The notes under the pieces: generated by a model | Told to the model about the DNA's origin: nothing | Databases searched by the model: none | The model's input: the letters and a program-made list of their open reading frames with translations, nothing else | Origin: Deltaproteobacteria bacterium ADurb.Bin207 | GTDB taxonomy: Bacteria > Myxococcota_A > Polyangia > Polyangiales > Polyangiaceae | Length of the DNA: 64,000 nucleotides | NCBI GenBank assembly: GCA_002070115.1 | Contig: MWCO01000007.1 | Coordinates: forward strand, 1 to 64,000 | Direction of reading: 5' to 3' | Program-made: the position numbers and the translations under genes | Shown here: positions 53,387 to 64,000 of the stretch, piece after piece | Position numbering within the stretch: the first letter of the stretch is position 1 | Layout of the letters: the number at the start of each line of letters is the position of its first letter

Positions 53387-53446
53387 GGCGGCGGTATAGC
53401 ACGAGGATCAGAATTCCTGCGGAACAGAAGGCCAATTCCTGGCGCA

Positions 53447-56359
53447 TCACGGTGGTTGGGGGGAACGTCGACGGCGCACGAGCCGGTCCGCTCGTACCAA
53501 TATCTCGCTCGTGGATCCAATGGGGCAAATCGACTCACAAAAAGGTCGTCGGACGAAAAACGAAAGCAGCAGCAAGCCGCCCGTGATCCATAACACCCAG
53601 GGATTGACCGCATCGGCATGCTGATAGAGCCGCTGGACGATCCCTTCCCCTTCATGGACCGGACCAGGATCGATTCCAAACACCCACCAGATGACCAAGG
53701 CCAACGAGGGGATCCGCAACCACCAGGAGGCTTTTCCGAGCTTGCGCAACGAACTCGTCGAGGGAACCGACGCTTGTGCGAGACCCAACGGACATACGCG
53801 CTGGCAAAACCGTAAGTCTCCCAAGTTGGTCACGAGCGCCGAGGCGATGACGAATCGACGCAGAACCCCAAAGATACAAGGGCGCGGACATACGTGACAA
53901 AATAGATAGGGGATCGCAAACATGCAGCGTCCCAGGGGTTGAGCTGCTACGGGCAATAGGGCCAGCAAGCTGAGAAGGCGCAAGGGAGACACGCCGATCC
54001 GTTCGGCGAAGACGCGACTGCGGTGTTCCGCTTGGCGAATCCAACGGCGCCATGGCATGGGCTCGAAAGCTGACGCCATCGCGGCGGCCAAAACGAGGAT
54101 AGCGACAAGCCGATACCCATCGGAGTTGATGAAGCGCTGAAACGGGCCATGGGTGGATTGAATCGCAAGCAGGATCACCCCGCCGAGCAGCATCATGGGC
54201 AGGGGCATCCGAAAGGAGAGGGACTCGGCGCTGACCCGGGATCGGGTTACCAAAGCCACGAGGCTCACGGCTTTGCATCCCGCCACGGCCCATAAGGTTC
54301 CCGATATTCCTAACGTGGGAATCAGCCACGTGACGGAAACGAAGGCGGCAAGCGCCGCGCCCGCCAAGTCGAGGCCGTACACCGATGCCCCCACACCGGT
54401 CGGAAAAACCCCGTCCATTCGCGAGGCCACGGCGAATTGCCCTCCGGTGGCGGCACCCATCAGCAAAGCGGCCACGATGACCCCTGCGCGCGTCAGATCC
54501 GCCCCCGCTTGCATCATCGCATCCACGCCGACCGCCAAAGCCATCGCCACCCCGAGCTGCCACGCATCCATCAGCCATAATGCCCGAAAACGAGCGGCCC
54601 TTCGCATTCCCACGACCGTGGCCGCACAACTCGCCCCCATGAACAGCCCCGTCACCAGCGCCACATCGCGATACAGCGCGCCTACCGCCGTTTGAAATAC
54701 CAACATCAACGTGAGTTGCAGCGCGAGCCCTGAAAATCCCGTACTTGCCACCGCGAAAGACACCGGTTTCGAACGCGGATCGACCCAGGCCATCATCATC
54801 AAAATAGTTGATAACACTAGGAAAATTAGCGAATCCAGCCCGGTCTCGAGACGCTCGAAAGTAGCCTGCCGCGCCGCTGAAACGATAACCGGATGCGTGT
54901 CCGTGCTCGGACGCACGCTCCGCCCACTCCACAGCGCCGCCTGGTGAATGCGCTCGGTGGAAAGCCTATCATTGACCCACGCTTCGGTCAGGTAGCGCGA
55001 GTCGATCCCTCGCTGTTTCATGCGCAACAGAACCGTTTTCCCAACATCGGCGGGATCGATGAGCCGCGACGAAGACGCCACATACAGCGTTCGATCCCCC
55101 GGTAGAGCTAGGATATGCGGAAAAACCTCCTTCAACGTCGAGACCACCGTGCTGTGAAGATCCCGTTCTGCTTCCGTGGCGTATGCCGCAAAACCAGGAA
55201 GCGACACCACCAAAAGACCGTCGGAGGCCGTAGCTTTCGCAAGTTTTCGATAAAAAGATGTCGAGTATAGACGAGCCTCCGCCACGCTCGTCGGAAGCCC
55301 GGCGTTTACCACCAGCAAATCGAAGGCAGGCTCCTCATCGATGCCCGACCAGGCCCGAGCATCACTGGGCACGATCCGAACGCGTCCATCGGAAGCATCG
55401 GGGGCCCAGGATGAAATTACATCGGCGATCACCCGATCTCCCGCAAGAATCGTCAGATGGTCGATGCCGTGGGCCAGCAACGACGAAATCAGGTTTCCGG
55501 GGGGAGCGCCTACCAGCAGAATCCGTTTCGGACACGTGTGTAAGCATGCGGAAATATTAGCAATTTGTTCCGAGCCCTCGATGTCCGCGGGGATCAGAAT
55601 CGGTTGTCTTTGCAACATCACTTGTTGCTGACCCGTCTGTTGTGTCACGAGCACCGCGCCCCGAGGGCTCGAGGCGAGCTGTAACACCTGTTGTCCGGGG
55701 GCATGCCAGCGATAGGTGAGTCGGTCTACGGGGGCGATGGCGAGGGCGGCGCACGGCAGGAGGGCGGCGACGAACCAGCCGCGGCGGTGGGGGTCCGCTA
55801 GAAAAATGGCTCCCAAAAACGCGGTGGCGCTGACCAAAGACGCCACCTGAAACGGCAGAAGATGGTCGAGGATCACGGTGGAAAGCAGCGCTCCGGCGAT
55901 GGCTGACCCCAGGGTATCGAGCCAATAGGCCTGGGCCGAGACGACCCCCCCGTTCTCAATTTTTGCTGTATTTTCCAGTGGTTTGGCGAGCTGGCCGTAG
56001 AGCCAGCCCGAAAGGAAACACGCCGGGGCGAGAATGAAAATAGCGGCAAGCGCTACGGAAAATGAGCTGGGGACTTGACCGAGAGGTATCCACCCTACGC
56101 AGGCGCGGGCAGCCAGCAGCGTTGCCGCGACCGTGAGGCCATAGATGGTGAAACCAGCGGAAACCGTGGTTCGGCGAGCTGTTCGAGTCCGGCTTCCCAT
56201 GGCGCCCAGGGCCGTTTCGATCAGCCAGATCCCCATGAGCAATGCCACGACGGTTTCATCGCCGGCAGTGACGGCCATGCCCTCACGAATGGCCAGGACT
56301 TGGAGGGCGGCGGAGGCGGCGCCGAGACAAAGCAGGGGTAAGCGACGGGATTCGCCCAT
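53447..56359 (-). CDS. Membrane spermidine-synthase-like protein fused to a 4Fe-4S module
   Basis: A 970-residue fusion from the ATG at 56359. Residues about 1-240 are multiple hydrophobic helices like membrane-bound spermidine synthases; about 280-480 is a Rossmann SAM-type domain where the family GGGDGG loop is replaced by LLVGAPPGNLISSL; then about eight more helices (530-820). The C-terminal part has three Cys clusters of membrane polyferredoxins (FCHVCPRPC, FCQRVCPLG and FCESICPIG) between further helices, as in NapH/NosR-type electron carriers. The Rossmann loop change argues against ordinary aminopropyl transfer. Role unknown; a redox link is inferred. Confidence 0.85.
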   Translation of the reverse strand: MGESRRLPLLCLGAASAALQVLAIREGMAVTAGDETVVALLMGIWLIETALGAMGSRTRTARRTTVSAGFTIYGLTVAATLLAARACVGWIPLGQVPSSFSVALAAIFILAPACFLSGWLYGQLAKPLENTAKIENGGVVSAQAYWLDTLGSAIAGALLSTVILDHLLPFQVASLVSATAFLGAIFLADPHRRGWFVAALLPCAALAIAPVDRLTYRWHAPGQQVLQLASSPRGAVLVTQQTGQQQVMLQRQPILIPADIEGSEQIANISACLHTCPKRILLVGAPPGNLISSLLAHGIDHLTILAGDRVIADVISSWAPDASDGRVRIVPSDARAWSGIDEEPAFDLLVVNAGLPTSVAEARLYSTSFYRKLAKATASDGLLVVSLPGFAAYATEAERDLHSTVVSTLKEVFPHILALPGDRTLYVASSSRLIDPADVGKTVLLRMKQRGIDSRYLTEAWVNDRLSTERIHQAALWSGRSVRPSTDTHPVIVSAARQATFERLETGLDSLIFLVLSTILMMMAWVDPRSKPVSFAVASTGFSGLALQLTLMLVFQTAVGALYRDVALVTGLFMGASCAATVVGMRRAARFRALWLMDAWQLGVAMALAVGVDAMMQAGADLTRAGVIVAALLMGAATGGQFAVASRMDGVFPTGVGASVYGLDLAGAALAAFVSVTWLIPTLGISGTLWAVAGCKAVSLVALVTRSRVSAESLSFRMPLPMMLLGGVILLAIQSTHGPFQRFINSDGYRLVAILVLAAAMASAFEPMPWRRWIRQAEHRSRVFAERIGVSPLRLLSLLALLPVAAQPLGRCMFAIPYLFCHVCPRPCIFGVLRRFVIASALVTNLGDLRFCQRVCPLGLAQASVPSTSSLRKLGKASWWLRIPSLALVIWWVFGIDPGPVHEGEGIVQRLYQHADAVNPWVLWITGGLLLLSFFVRRPFCESICPIGSTSEILVRADRLVRRRRSPQPP

Positions 56360-56580
56360 CACTCGTTGGCCTCCGCTTTTCGCTTGACCGGGTGGTGGTT
56401 GGGTAGGGCGCGGTTGTTCTCCCCGATGAGGAAGGCACGGTGGGCGTATCCAGGCACGGTGATTCGACTCCCTTGCCAACATACCAGCCGATCGTCGCCG
56501 CGCCTATCCGAACCGTGGTCGGCCGCCACGCTCATGACGTGGCCTACCTTGGCAGGATCCGCTATCGTGTGGGTTCTTCG

Positions 56581-59500
56581 ATGTCTACGTCACGGACTAC
56601 CGCTCGATCGGCCGATACGCCTTTGCAGGGGGGAACGGTTCCGTCCGACGCGCCGGTTTCGGCTACGACGATCCCCAGCGCGGAGTTTCCGGATCGGTCG
56701 GCGACGGTACGTCGTCAGGTTTCTGCGGATTCCTTGGCGGAGGTATCCCAAGGGGCGCGGGGGCTTGCTCCGGGAACGCTCGTGTCGCCGTATCGGGTGG
56801 TACGGCTCGTGGGTCGTGGGGGCATGGGTGATGTGTATTTGGCGAGAGACACGCAGCTTGGAAGAAAAGTGGCTCTGAAGGTGGTTCGGCCTTCGGTGGT
56901 GGGCAATCGCGAGGAGGTGGCGAGATTTCTGTTGGAGGCTCGCATTACGGCGCGATTCAATCATCCCCATATCGTTACCGTGTACGGGGCTGGTGAATTC
57001 GAGGGGCAACCGTATGTGGCGCTCGAATACCTGGAGGGTCAAACGCTTCGCGCCCGAATGGATGAGCAGCGGCTTGGGGTTCGAGAGGTGATGCGTATCG
57101 GTCTTGCGGTGGCCGAAGCGTTGCAAGAAGCCCATCGACACGAAGTGTTGCATCGGGATCTCAAGCCCGAAAACATCTATTTGCCGCGCGATGGGCGATT
57201 GCGGGTGATGGATTTCGGCCTGGCCGTTCCTTTGCGTCTTCCAGAAGTGCTGGCGGAGGCGAGGGAACTGGATGAGTTGCCGGAAGGCATGGAGCAGGCG
57301 CTCAAAAAAAATATGGATCACGGTGGGATCGAGGGAACGCCTCTGTATATGGCACCAGAGCAATGGCGTGGACTCGGTTGTTCCACCACCACGGATTGCT
57401 GGGCTCTGGGTGCGGTGCTGTACGAACTTCTCAGCGGCTCGCCTCCCTACAACGAACAATCCAATATGTTGCAGTTGCTTCGCGTGTGTTCCGCGGACCC
57501 TGCTCCACGCCTGGCGCCCTTCGAAGCAGTGCCCGAACCGCTCGTCGAATTGATTGCCCGTTGCCTCGAAAAAGACCCGGCGAAACGTCCGCAATCCCAT
57601 GAAATTGCCCAGGATTTACATTCCATGCTGCATGAAGGCAGGCTTCGCTTGGAGGCGGAACAGTCGCCGTTTCGAGGCTTGCTTCCCTTTTCTGAAGACC
57701 AGGCAGACTTCTTTTATGGGCGCGATGATGAAATCGCGTCGATGCTCGAACGCATTCGACATGAGCCGCTGTTACCTGTCGTTGGCCCTTCTGGAGCAGG
57801 CAAAAGCTCTTTCGTCCAGGCGGGCCTGATCCCAAGACTACGAGAACATGGCCGGTGGATCGTGCTTCGCCTCCGTCCCGGTCGTGAACCTTTCGAAGCG
57901 TTGGCCATTCGTTTGACCCGCGGCGAGCATGACGGGACCAATCGCAGCGTTCATACCACCAGTCGGGGGGGGGGATCCGAGGAAGATACAAGGGAAAAAG
58001 AACGCGCGTTGAGTGTGCAACTATTTGAAAATCCGCCGTTTTTATCCTTTTCCCTCCATCAGATCGCCGAACAGGAAAACGCCGGAGTCTTGTTGTTCGT
58101 CGACCAGCTCGAGGAGATCTATACGCTGGCGAGCAACCCGGATGTGCGTCGCCGTTTCATGACGGCCGTGTGCGGTGCGGCCGATGACGTCGAGAGCCGT
58201 GTGCGGGTGGTGTTGACGCTTCGGGACGATTTTCTGGTTCGGTTGGCGGAGACGCCGGTGGTTCGGGAAGCGCTTGGGCACGTGACGGTATTGCGGACTC
58301 CGGGGCCGGAAGCGCTTCGGGACATTGTGATGACGCCGGTTCGTCTTGCTGGCTATCAGTTCGAAGATCAGTCGTTGGTGGAGGAGATGATCGAGACGGT
58401 GGGGGCTCAAGCGGGCGCGCTTCCTCTGCTGCAAGTCGCGGCCGCCCGGTGGTGGGAGGGGCGGGATCGAAAGAAGAAAATCCTTACCAAAAGCGCGTAT
58501 GAGGCCATGGGGGGAGTGGTAGGAGCGATTGTGAAGCAAGCCGATGGCGTGCTCGATGGGCTCACGCCCCGGCAATTGCGGGTGGCGCGGGAGATGTGTT
58601 TGCGCCTGGTCACGCCGGAGCATACGCGTCGCCTGGTCGTTCGCGAGGAATTGCTCGAGGGACTTGGGTCGGATGGGGAAGAGGTCTTGCGTCGCATGGT
58701 GCTGGGGCGGATTGTGGTTGCGCGAAGGGGGCGTTCCGAAAAGGGAGGCGATGTGGAATTCGTCCACGAGTCGCTGGTGAGTCATTGGACGCAATTGGTG
58801 CGATGGTTGGAAGGGAGCCGGGAGGAGATCGCGTTTGTAGCGGAAGTCGGCGCGGCGGCGGAGTTGTGGGACAAGCGAGGCAGGCCGAAAGAAGAGGTTT
58901 GGCGGGGGCCATCGCTGCACGCTGCGCTTGCCAAAGCCAGCCAGATACCGACGATGCCCGAGCGGGTGCGGGCTTTTCTCGAAGCGGGTCAGCGCCGAGA
59001 GCGTCGGGGATCTCGAAGACGCCGGGTCTTCGCGGGTGTGGCCTTTGGTGTGATGACGCTTGCGGCCACCATCCTTGCCTGGCAAGGCCAGGAGGCCGCC
59101 TCCCAGCGCCGTGTGGCGGAAAAAGAAAGAGAAATCGCTGAGTTGCAGCGATGGCGGGCAGAGGAAAGGCACGCGGAAGCCATGAGGGAGGGGGCGGAAG
59201 CCGCCATTCTTCGCGACAATATGCTCGAAGCACGGGCCAAAATCCGCGTTTCCCTCGAGGCCCAAGACACTCCCTCGTCTCGCGCTTTGTGGAGTCAGTT
59301 GCGGCATCAACCCTTACAAGCGGTCGTTCGACTTCCCACACGCGCCTGGACCGCCAAGTTCATGGACTCGGGACGTTCGGTGGCGGCCCTCGATATCCAG
59401 GGCTCCGTTCACACCATCGATGTGGCTACTACCCAAACCCGTCGCCTGGCGGATTGGAACGCCACCAGTGTGGCGGAAGCTTCTTTCTCCCAAGATGGTC

Positions 59501-61971
59501 GCTTTCTCGTTTCCACGAACAAGACCGGTGACTTGCGGGTGTGGGACCTGGAGCATCGATCCGTTGCCAAACTCGGCCATCCCCCCCCGCGCGCCACGTG
59601 GTTCGCCATATCCCCAAATGGACAGACAGTCGCTTCTTTGCACGCCACGGGGGCCATCCATCTTTGGGACGTTCGTTCCGGATCTCAAACAAAAACCTTT
59701 GATAATCAAGGGCTTGAAGTGACGCGGGCCACCTTCGATCCGTTGGCCCCGCGGCTGGCCAGCGGCGACGTTGCCGGGAATATACGTATCTGGACTCTGA
59801 CCACCGGAGAGAGCAAAACCTTGCCCCAGCGTCACGACAAGCTCGTATCCTGTCTCGCTTTCGATGCCCATGGCCGCCTGCTGGCGACGTCGGATTGGGG
59901 CGGACAGATACGGCTTTGGGATTCGCGGTCTGGCAAACTCCTCCGTACGTTGGAAGGCCATGTCGGTGCGGTATACAAGGTTCGGTTTCATCCCGACGGC
60001 CGACGCTTGGTTTCCGTAAGTGGTGATAAAACCGTACGTATTTGGCGAATCGACGACGGCTCTTTGCTTCATGTCCTCCGGGCGCACCAAGACCAGGTTT
60101 ATGATGTGGACTTCGATCCAACGGGTGAAACCCTGATGACGTTGGATGGGCTTGGGGCGCTGCGTTTATGGTCGTTGCAGGCCGCTTCGGGGACGATACG
60201 ATACGATGGGCATCGAGGCAGTGTGTTTGGCATTGCCATTCATCCGAACGAGCATCAACTCGCTTCCGCAAGTCGTGATTCGTCGATTCGTATTTGGAAC
60301 GTGACCACGGGGCATGTCGAAGCGGTGCTCGAAGGACACGAAGCAGGTGTTCTCGGTGTCGATTATAGTCCCGATGGCACGCGGCTCGTTTCCGGAGGCA
60401 ACGATAATACGGTGCGGCTGTGGGATACGCATCGACAGGTGCAACTCGCGGTGCTCAGCGGTCATCGGGATGCCATCGTGCATCCTGTTTTCAGTCCCGA
60501 TGGCAAGCTCATTGCCTCTCCCAGCAACGATGGCACTATCCGTATATGGTCTGCTGCCACGGGAGACAAGATCCATGAATTGGTTGGCCATACGGGAGGT
60601 GTCAACCAGGCCAGCTTCTCTCCTGATGGCCGAGTCCTTGCCACGGGCGCGGACGATGCCACGATTCGTTTGTGGGACGTGCAAACGGCAAAGCCGCTAC
60701 GTGTGCTCCGCGGACACCAATCTCCCGTGTATGGACCCCGGTTTGGAGCGTCGGAACATCTTTTGGTCTCGGCGGGATGGGATGGTGACACGCGGGTGTG
60801 GACGCTTCCTTCCGGGGAAAGCCGTGTCGTGCATCGATGTGAAGGATATGCTTTTTTCCCTACTTTCGATGCATCCCAGCATCATGTGGGGGCCACCTGC
60901 GCCGATGGGACCGCCGCGATCGTCGATCTGAAAAGCAATCTTGGGCTAACGCTTCAGGGCCATGTGGGCCACGTCACCGACATGGCTTACGCCCCTTCCG
61001 GGCGATGGGTCGCAACGTCGGGCGACGACGGCACCGTGCGACTGTGGTCGGCTACCAAGGGGCTGCCCGTTTGGCGCGGAATCATGTTGCGACAAGAGCC
61101 GGCGGAAGCATGGTCCCACGAAGGGGGGGTATCCCTCGACGGACAGCCGGTCGTCGAGAAAGCCTGGCAAAAAGCATTGCAATCACAGGCTTCGATCGCC
61201 TCCAGCTCCCGCGATACGCTCTGTTATCTCAGCCGTGATGGCATGCTGAAGCGCTGGGATCTGAAGGCCGATACGCAAAGCTGGCAGCATCCCATGCCCC
61301 ACGGAATCAAGGTGATGGCTCACGAAAGCCGATGTTTCGTCCTGCAAAGCGATGGCGAAGCCTCGTTGTGGAACGATCGGGGCGAGCGTCGGACCGTTGC
61401 CAGCGACGCCACGGCGATCGGGGTTCGGCAAGGTGAGGGGCTCGTGGCCGTTTCCGGAAAAATTCTGCGAACTGCCTTGGATGGGACGGTAACGAGCCAG
61501 ATTCCTGTCGATGAGCGCATCAGCGCGTTGGCCTACGTGGGAACGTACTTGGTGGCCGGCACATACCAGGGGGATATTCGGTTTCTGATGGATGAGAACA
61601 CGCGGGATCAACCGAGGGGAAGCCTTCCCGGACTTCCTTCCGCTTCCGTGCAGGCGTTGTTGGAAGGGCCAGCGGAAACCGTGGTTGCGGGATTCAGTAA
61701 TGGGATGGTTGGCGTGTGGGATGGTCGTCGACGCGCGCTGGTGGCGACGGAGCATCTGCACGGTAAGGTATTGTTTTTACAGCGAAATCGTGGAAAGGTG
61801 CATGCCTTGTCCGAGCTGGGGGACCGGGTCACGTTGGATCTCGAACTGCTCGAACGACCATATTGTGAAGTCATGCGTGATGTATGGGATCGTGTTCCCG
61901 TGGTGTGGGAAGAGGGGCGGGCCATTCGCAAAGGGGCGCCCCCCGAGCATCCGTGTTTGCGCGATCCGTAA
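56581..61971 (+). CDS. Ser/Thr kinase-STAND ATPase-WD40 protein
   Basis: A 1796-residue protein from the ATG at 56581. A disordered N terminus leads to a PknB-like kinase (about 68-345) with VGRGGMGDVYLA, VALKVV, HRDLKPENIYL and DFGLAVP. Next is a STAND-type ATPase (about 365-800) with the entry motif FYGRDDEI, the P-loop VGPSGAGKSSFVQAGLIPRL and FVDQLEEIYT. One transmembrane helix (about 815-833), a short coiled coil, and about a dozen WD40 repeats follow (VRLWD and IRIWS endings). Such proteins act as envelope-linked signal sensors in Myxococcota and Cyanobacteria; STAND-WD40 proteins may also serve defence. The WD40 part lies beyond the membrane helix. Confidence 0.92.
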   Translation: MSTSRTTARSADTPLQGGTVPSDAPVSATTIPSAEFPDRSATVRRQVSADSLAEVSQGARGLAPGTLVSPYRVVRLVGRGGMGDVYLARDTQLGRKVALKVVRPSVVGNREEVARFLLEARITARFNHPHIVTVYGAGEFEGQPYVALEYLEGQTLRARMDEQRLGVREVMRIGLAVAEALQEAHRHEVLHRDLKPENIYLPRDGRLRVMDFGLAVPLRLPEVLAEARELDELPEGMEQALKKNMDHGGIEGTPLYMAPEQWRGLGCSTTTDCWALGAVLYELLSGSPPYNEQSNMLQLLRVCSADPAPRLAPFEAVPEPLVELIARCLEKDPAKRPQSHEIAQDLHSMLHEGRLRLEAEQSPFRGLLPFSEDQADFFYGRDDEIASMLERIRHEPLLPVVGPSGAGKSSFVQAGLIPRLREHGRWIVLRLRPGREPFEALAIRLTRGEHDGTNRSVHTTSRGGGSEEDTREKERALSVQLFENPPFLSFSLHQIAEQENAGVLLFVDQLEEIYTLASNPDVRRRFMTAVCGAADDVESRVRVVLTLRDDFLVRLAETPVVREALGHVTVLRTPGPEALRDIVMTPVRLAGYQFEDQSLVEEMIETVGAQAGALPLLQVAAARWWEGRDRKKKILTKSAYEAMGGVVGAIVKQADGVLDGLTPRQLRVAREMCLRLVTPEHTRRLVVREELLEGLGSDGEEVLRRMVLGRIVVARRGRSEKGGDVEFVHESLVSHWTQLVRWLEGSREEIAFVAEVGAAAELWDKRGRPKEEVWRGPSLHAALAKASQIPTMPERVRAFLEAGQRRERRGSRRRRVFAGVAFGVMTLAATILAWQGQEAASQRRVAEKEREIAELQRWRAEERHAEAMREGAEAAILRDNMLEARAKIRVSLEAQDTPSSRALWSQLRHQPLQAVVRLPTRAWTAKFMDSGRSVAALDIQGSVHTIDVATTQTRRLADWNATSVAEASFSQDGRFLVSTNKTGDLRVWDLEHRSVAKLGHPPPRATWFAISPNGQTVASLHATGAIHLWDVRSGSQTKTFDNQGLEVTRATFDPLAPRLASGDVAGNIRIWTLTTGESKTLPQRHDKLVSCLAFDAHGRLLATSDWGGQIRLWDSRSGKLLRTLEGHVGAVYKVRFHPDGRRLVSVSGDKTVRIWRIDDGSLLHVLRAHQDQVYDVDFDPTGETLMTLDGLGALRLWSLQAASGTIRYDGHRGSVFGIAIHPNEHQLASASRDSSIRIWNVTTGHVEAVLEGHEAGVLGVDYSPDGTRLVSGGNDNTVRLWDTHRQVQLAVLSGHRDAIVHPVFSPDGKLIASPSNDGTIRIWSAATGDKIHELVGHTGGVNQASFSPDGRVLATGADDATIRLWDVQTAKPLRVLRGHQSPVYGPRFGASEHLLVSAGWDGDTRVWTLPSGESRVVHRCEGYAFFPTFDASQHHVGATCADGTAAIVDLKSNLGLTLQGHVGHVTDMAYAPSGRWVATSGDDGTVRLWSATKGLPVWRGIMLRQEPAEAWSHEGGVSLDGQPVVEKAWQKALQSQASIASSSRDTLCYLSRDGMLKRWDLKADTQSWQHPMPHGIKVMAHESRCFVLQSDGEASLWNDRGERRTVASDATAIGVRQGEGLVAVSGKILRTALDGTVTSQIPVDERISALAYVGTYLVAGTYQGDIRFLMDENTRDQPRGSLPGLPSASVQALLEGPAETVVAGFSNGMVGVWDGRRRALVATEHLHGKVLFLQRNRGKVHALSELGDRVTLDLELLERPYCEVMRDVWDRVPVVWEEGRAIRKGAPPEHPCLRDP

Positions 61972-62059
61972 CCGGATCATCGCGATCGAACCCGTCAATA
62001 GCTCCGTAGCGATGGGGTGATCGAGGCGGCTCGATGCGGGTCGTTGTGACCGAGGCCGT

Positions 62060-64000
<1,941 letters not shown>

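Noticed and set aside
58042-59310. 422-codon minus-strand frame
   Set aside because: It lies antisense to the kinase-STAND-WD40 gene and is His/Pro/Arg-rich and protein-unlike.

Overview
The window looks like chromosomal DNA from a myxobacterium-like member of the Myxococcota, probably near Polyangiales. This is inferred from gene content, not from a marker gene. The signs are three very large Ser/Thr-kinase multidomain proteins, one fused directly to a sigma-54 activator; an FHA-GAF-sigma-54 regulator; many lipoproteins, several Cys-rich with Gly/Ser linkers; a HEAT-repeat lipoprotein; and Lys/Ala-rich histone-H1-like DNA-binding proteins. Base composition is moderately GC-rich by eye, with short AT-rich islands, mostly between genes. 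No rRNA, tRNA, CRISPR array, insertion sequence or prophage was recognised.

Layout. 0-6 kb is housekeeping: a membrane protein, rplU-rpmA behind a clear promoter, a small membrane protein, then mutL-miaA overlapping by ATGA. 6-13.5 kb holds a kinase/cyclase-like/ATPase/TPR signalling protein, convergent with a UbiB-like kinase and lytic transglycosylase pair that overlap by GTGA. 13.9-19 kb carries a prepilin peptidase between two lipoproteins, two paralogous H1-like genes in unusual pyrimidine-rich spacers, a coiled-coil protein and a probable outer-membrane barrel. 19-27.3 kb is a regulatory block: kinase-TPR-GAF-sigma-54 fusion, convergent FHA-GAF-sigma-54 activator, HEAT lipoprotein. 28-32.8 kb contains a compact chemosensory-like module (CheW-like, soluble MCP-like, CheA-like) whose three genes overlap by ATGA and which has no visible response regulator or adaptation enzymes. 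33-45.5 kb has comEC, a DUF3293 protein, a glycogen-debranching-type enzyme overlapping a degenerate AroE homologue, a CAP-domain lipoprotein with Gly/Ser repeats, further lipoproteins and an acyltransferase. 45.6-53.4 kb has an orphan Zn-ribbon DNA methylase, a frameshifted membrane protein gene, cysC, a PlsC-like acyltransferase, an unassigned P-loop protein, a DJ-1/PfpI protein and a short RlmN-like radical SAM protein. 53.4-64 kb has a membrane spermidine-synthase-like protein fused to a 4Fe-4S module, a kinase-STAND-WD40 giant protein, and clpA cut by the right edge.

The most unusual elements are the stripped-down chemosensory module, the synthase/iron-sulfur fusion, the frameshifted gene at 47.7-48.4 kb, and a dispersed AT-rich motif family (three close 18-bp imperfect palindromes plus looser relatives). 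All assignments come from reading translations and motifs by eye; no database search was run.
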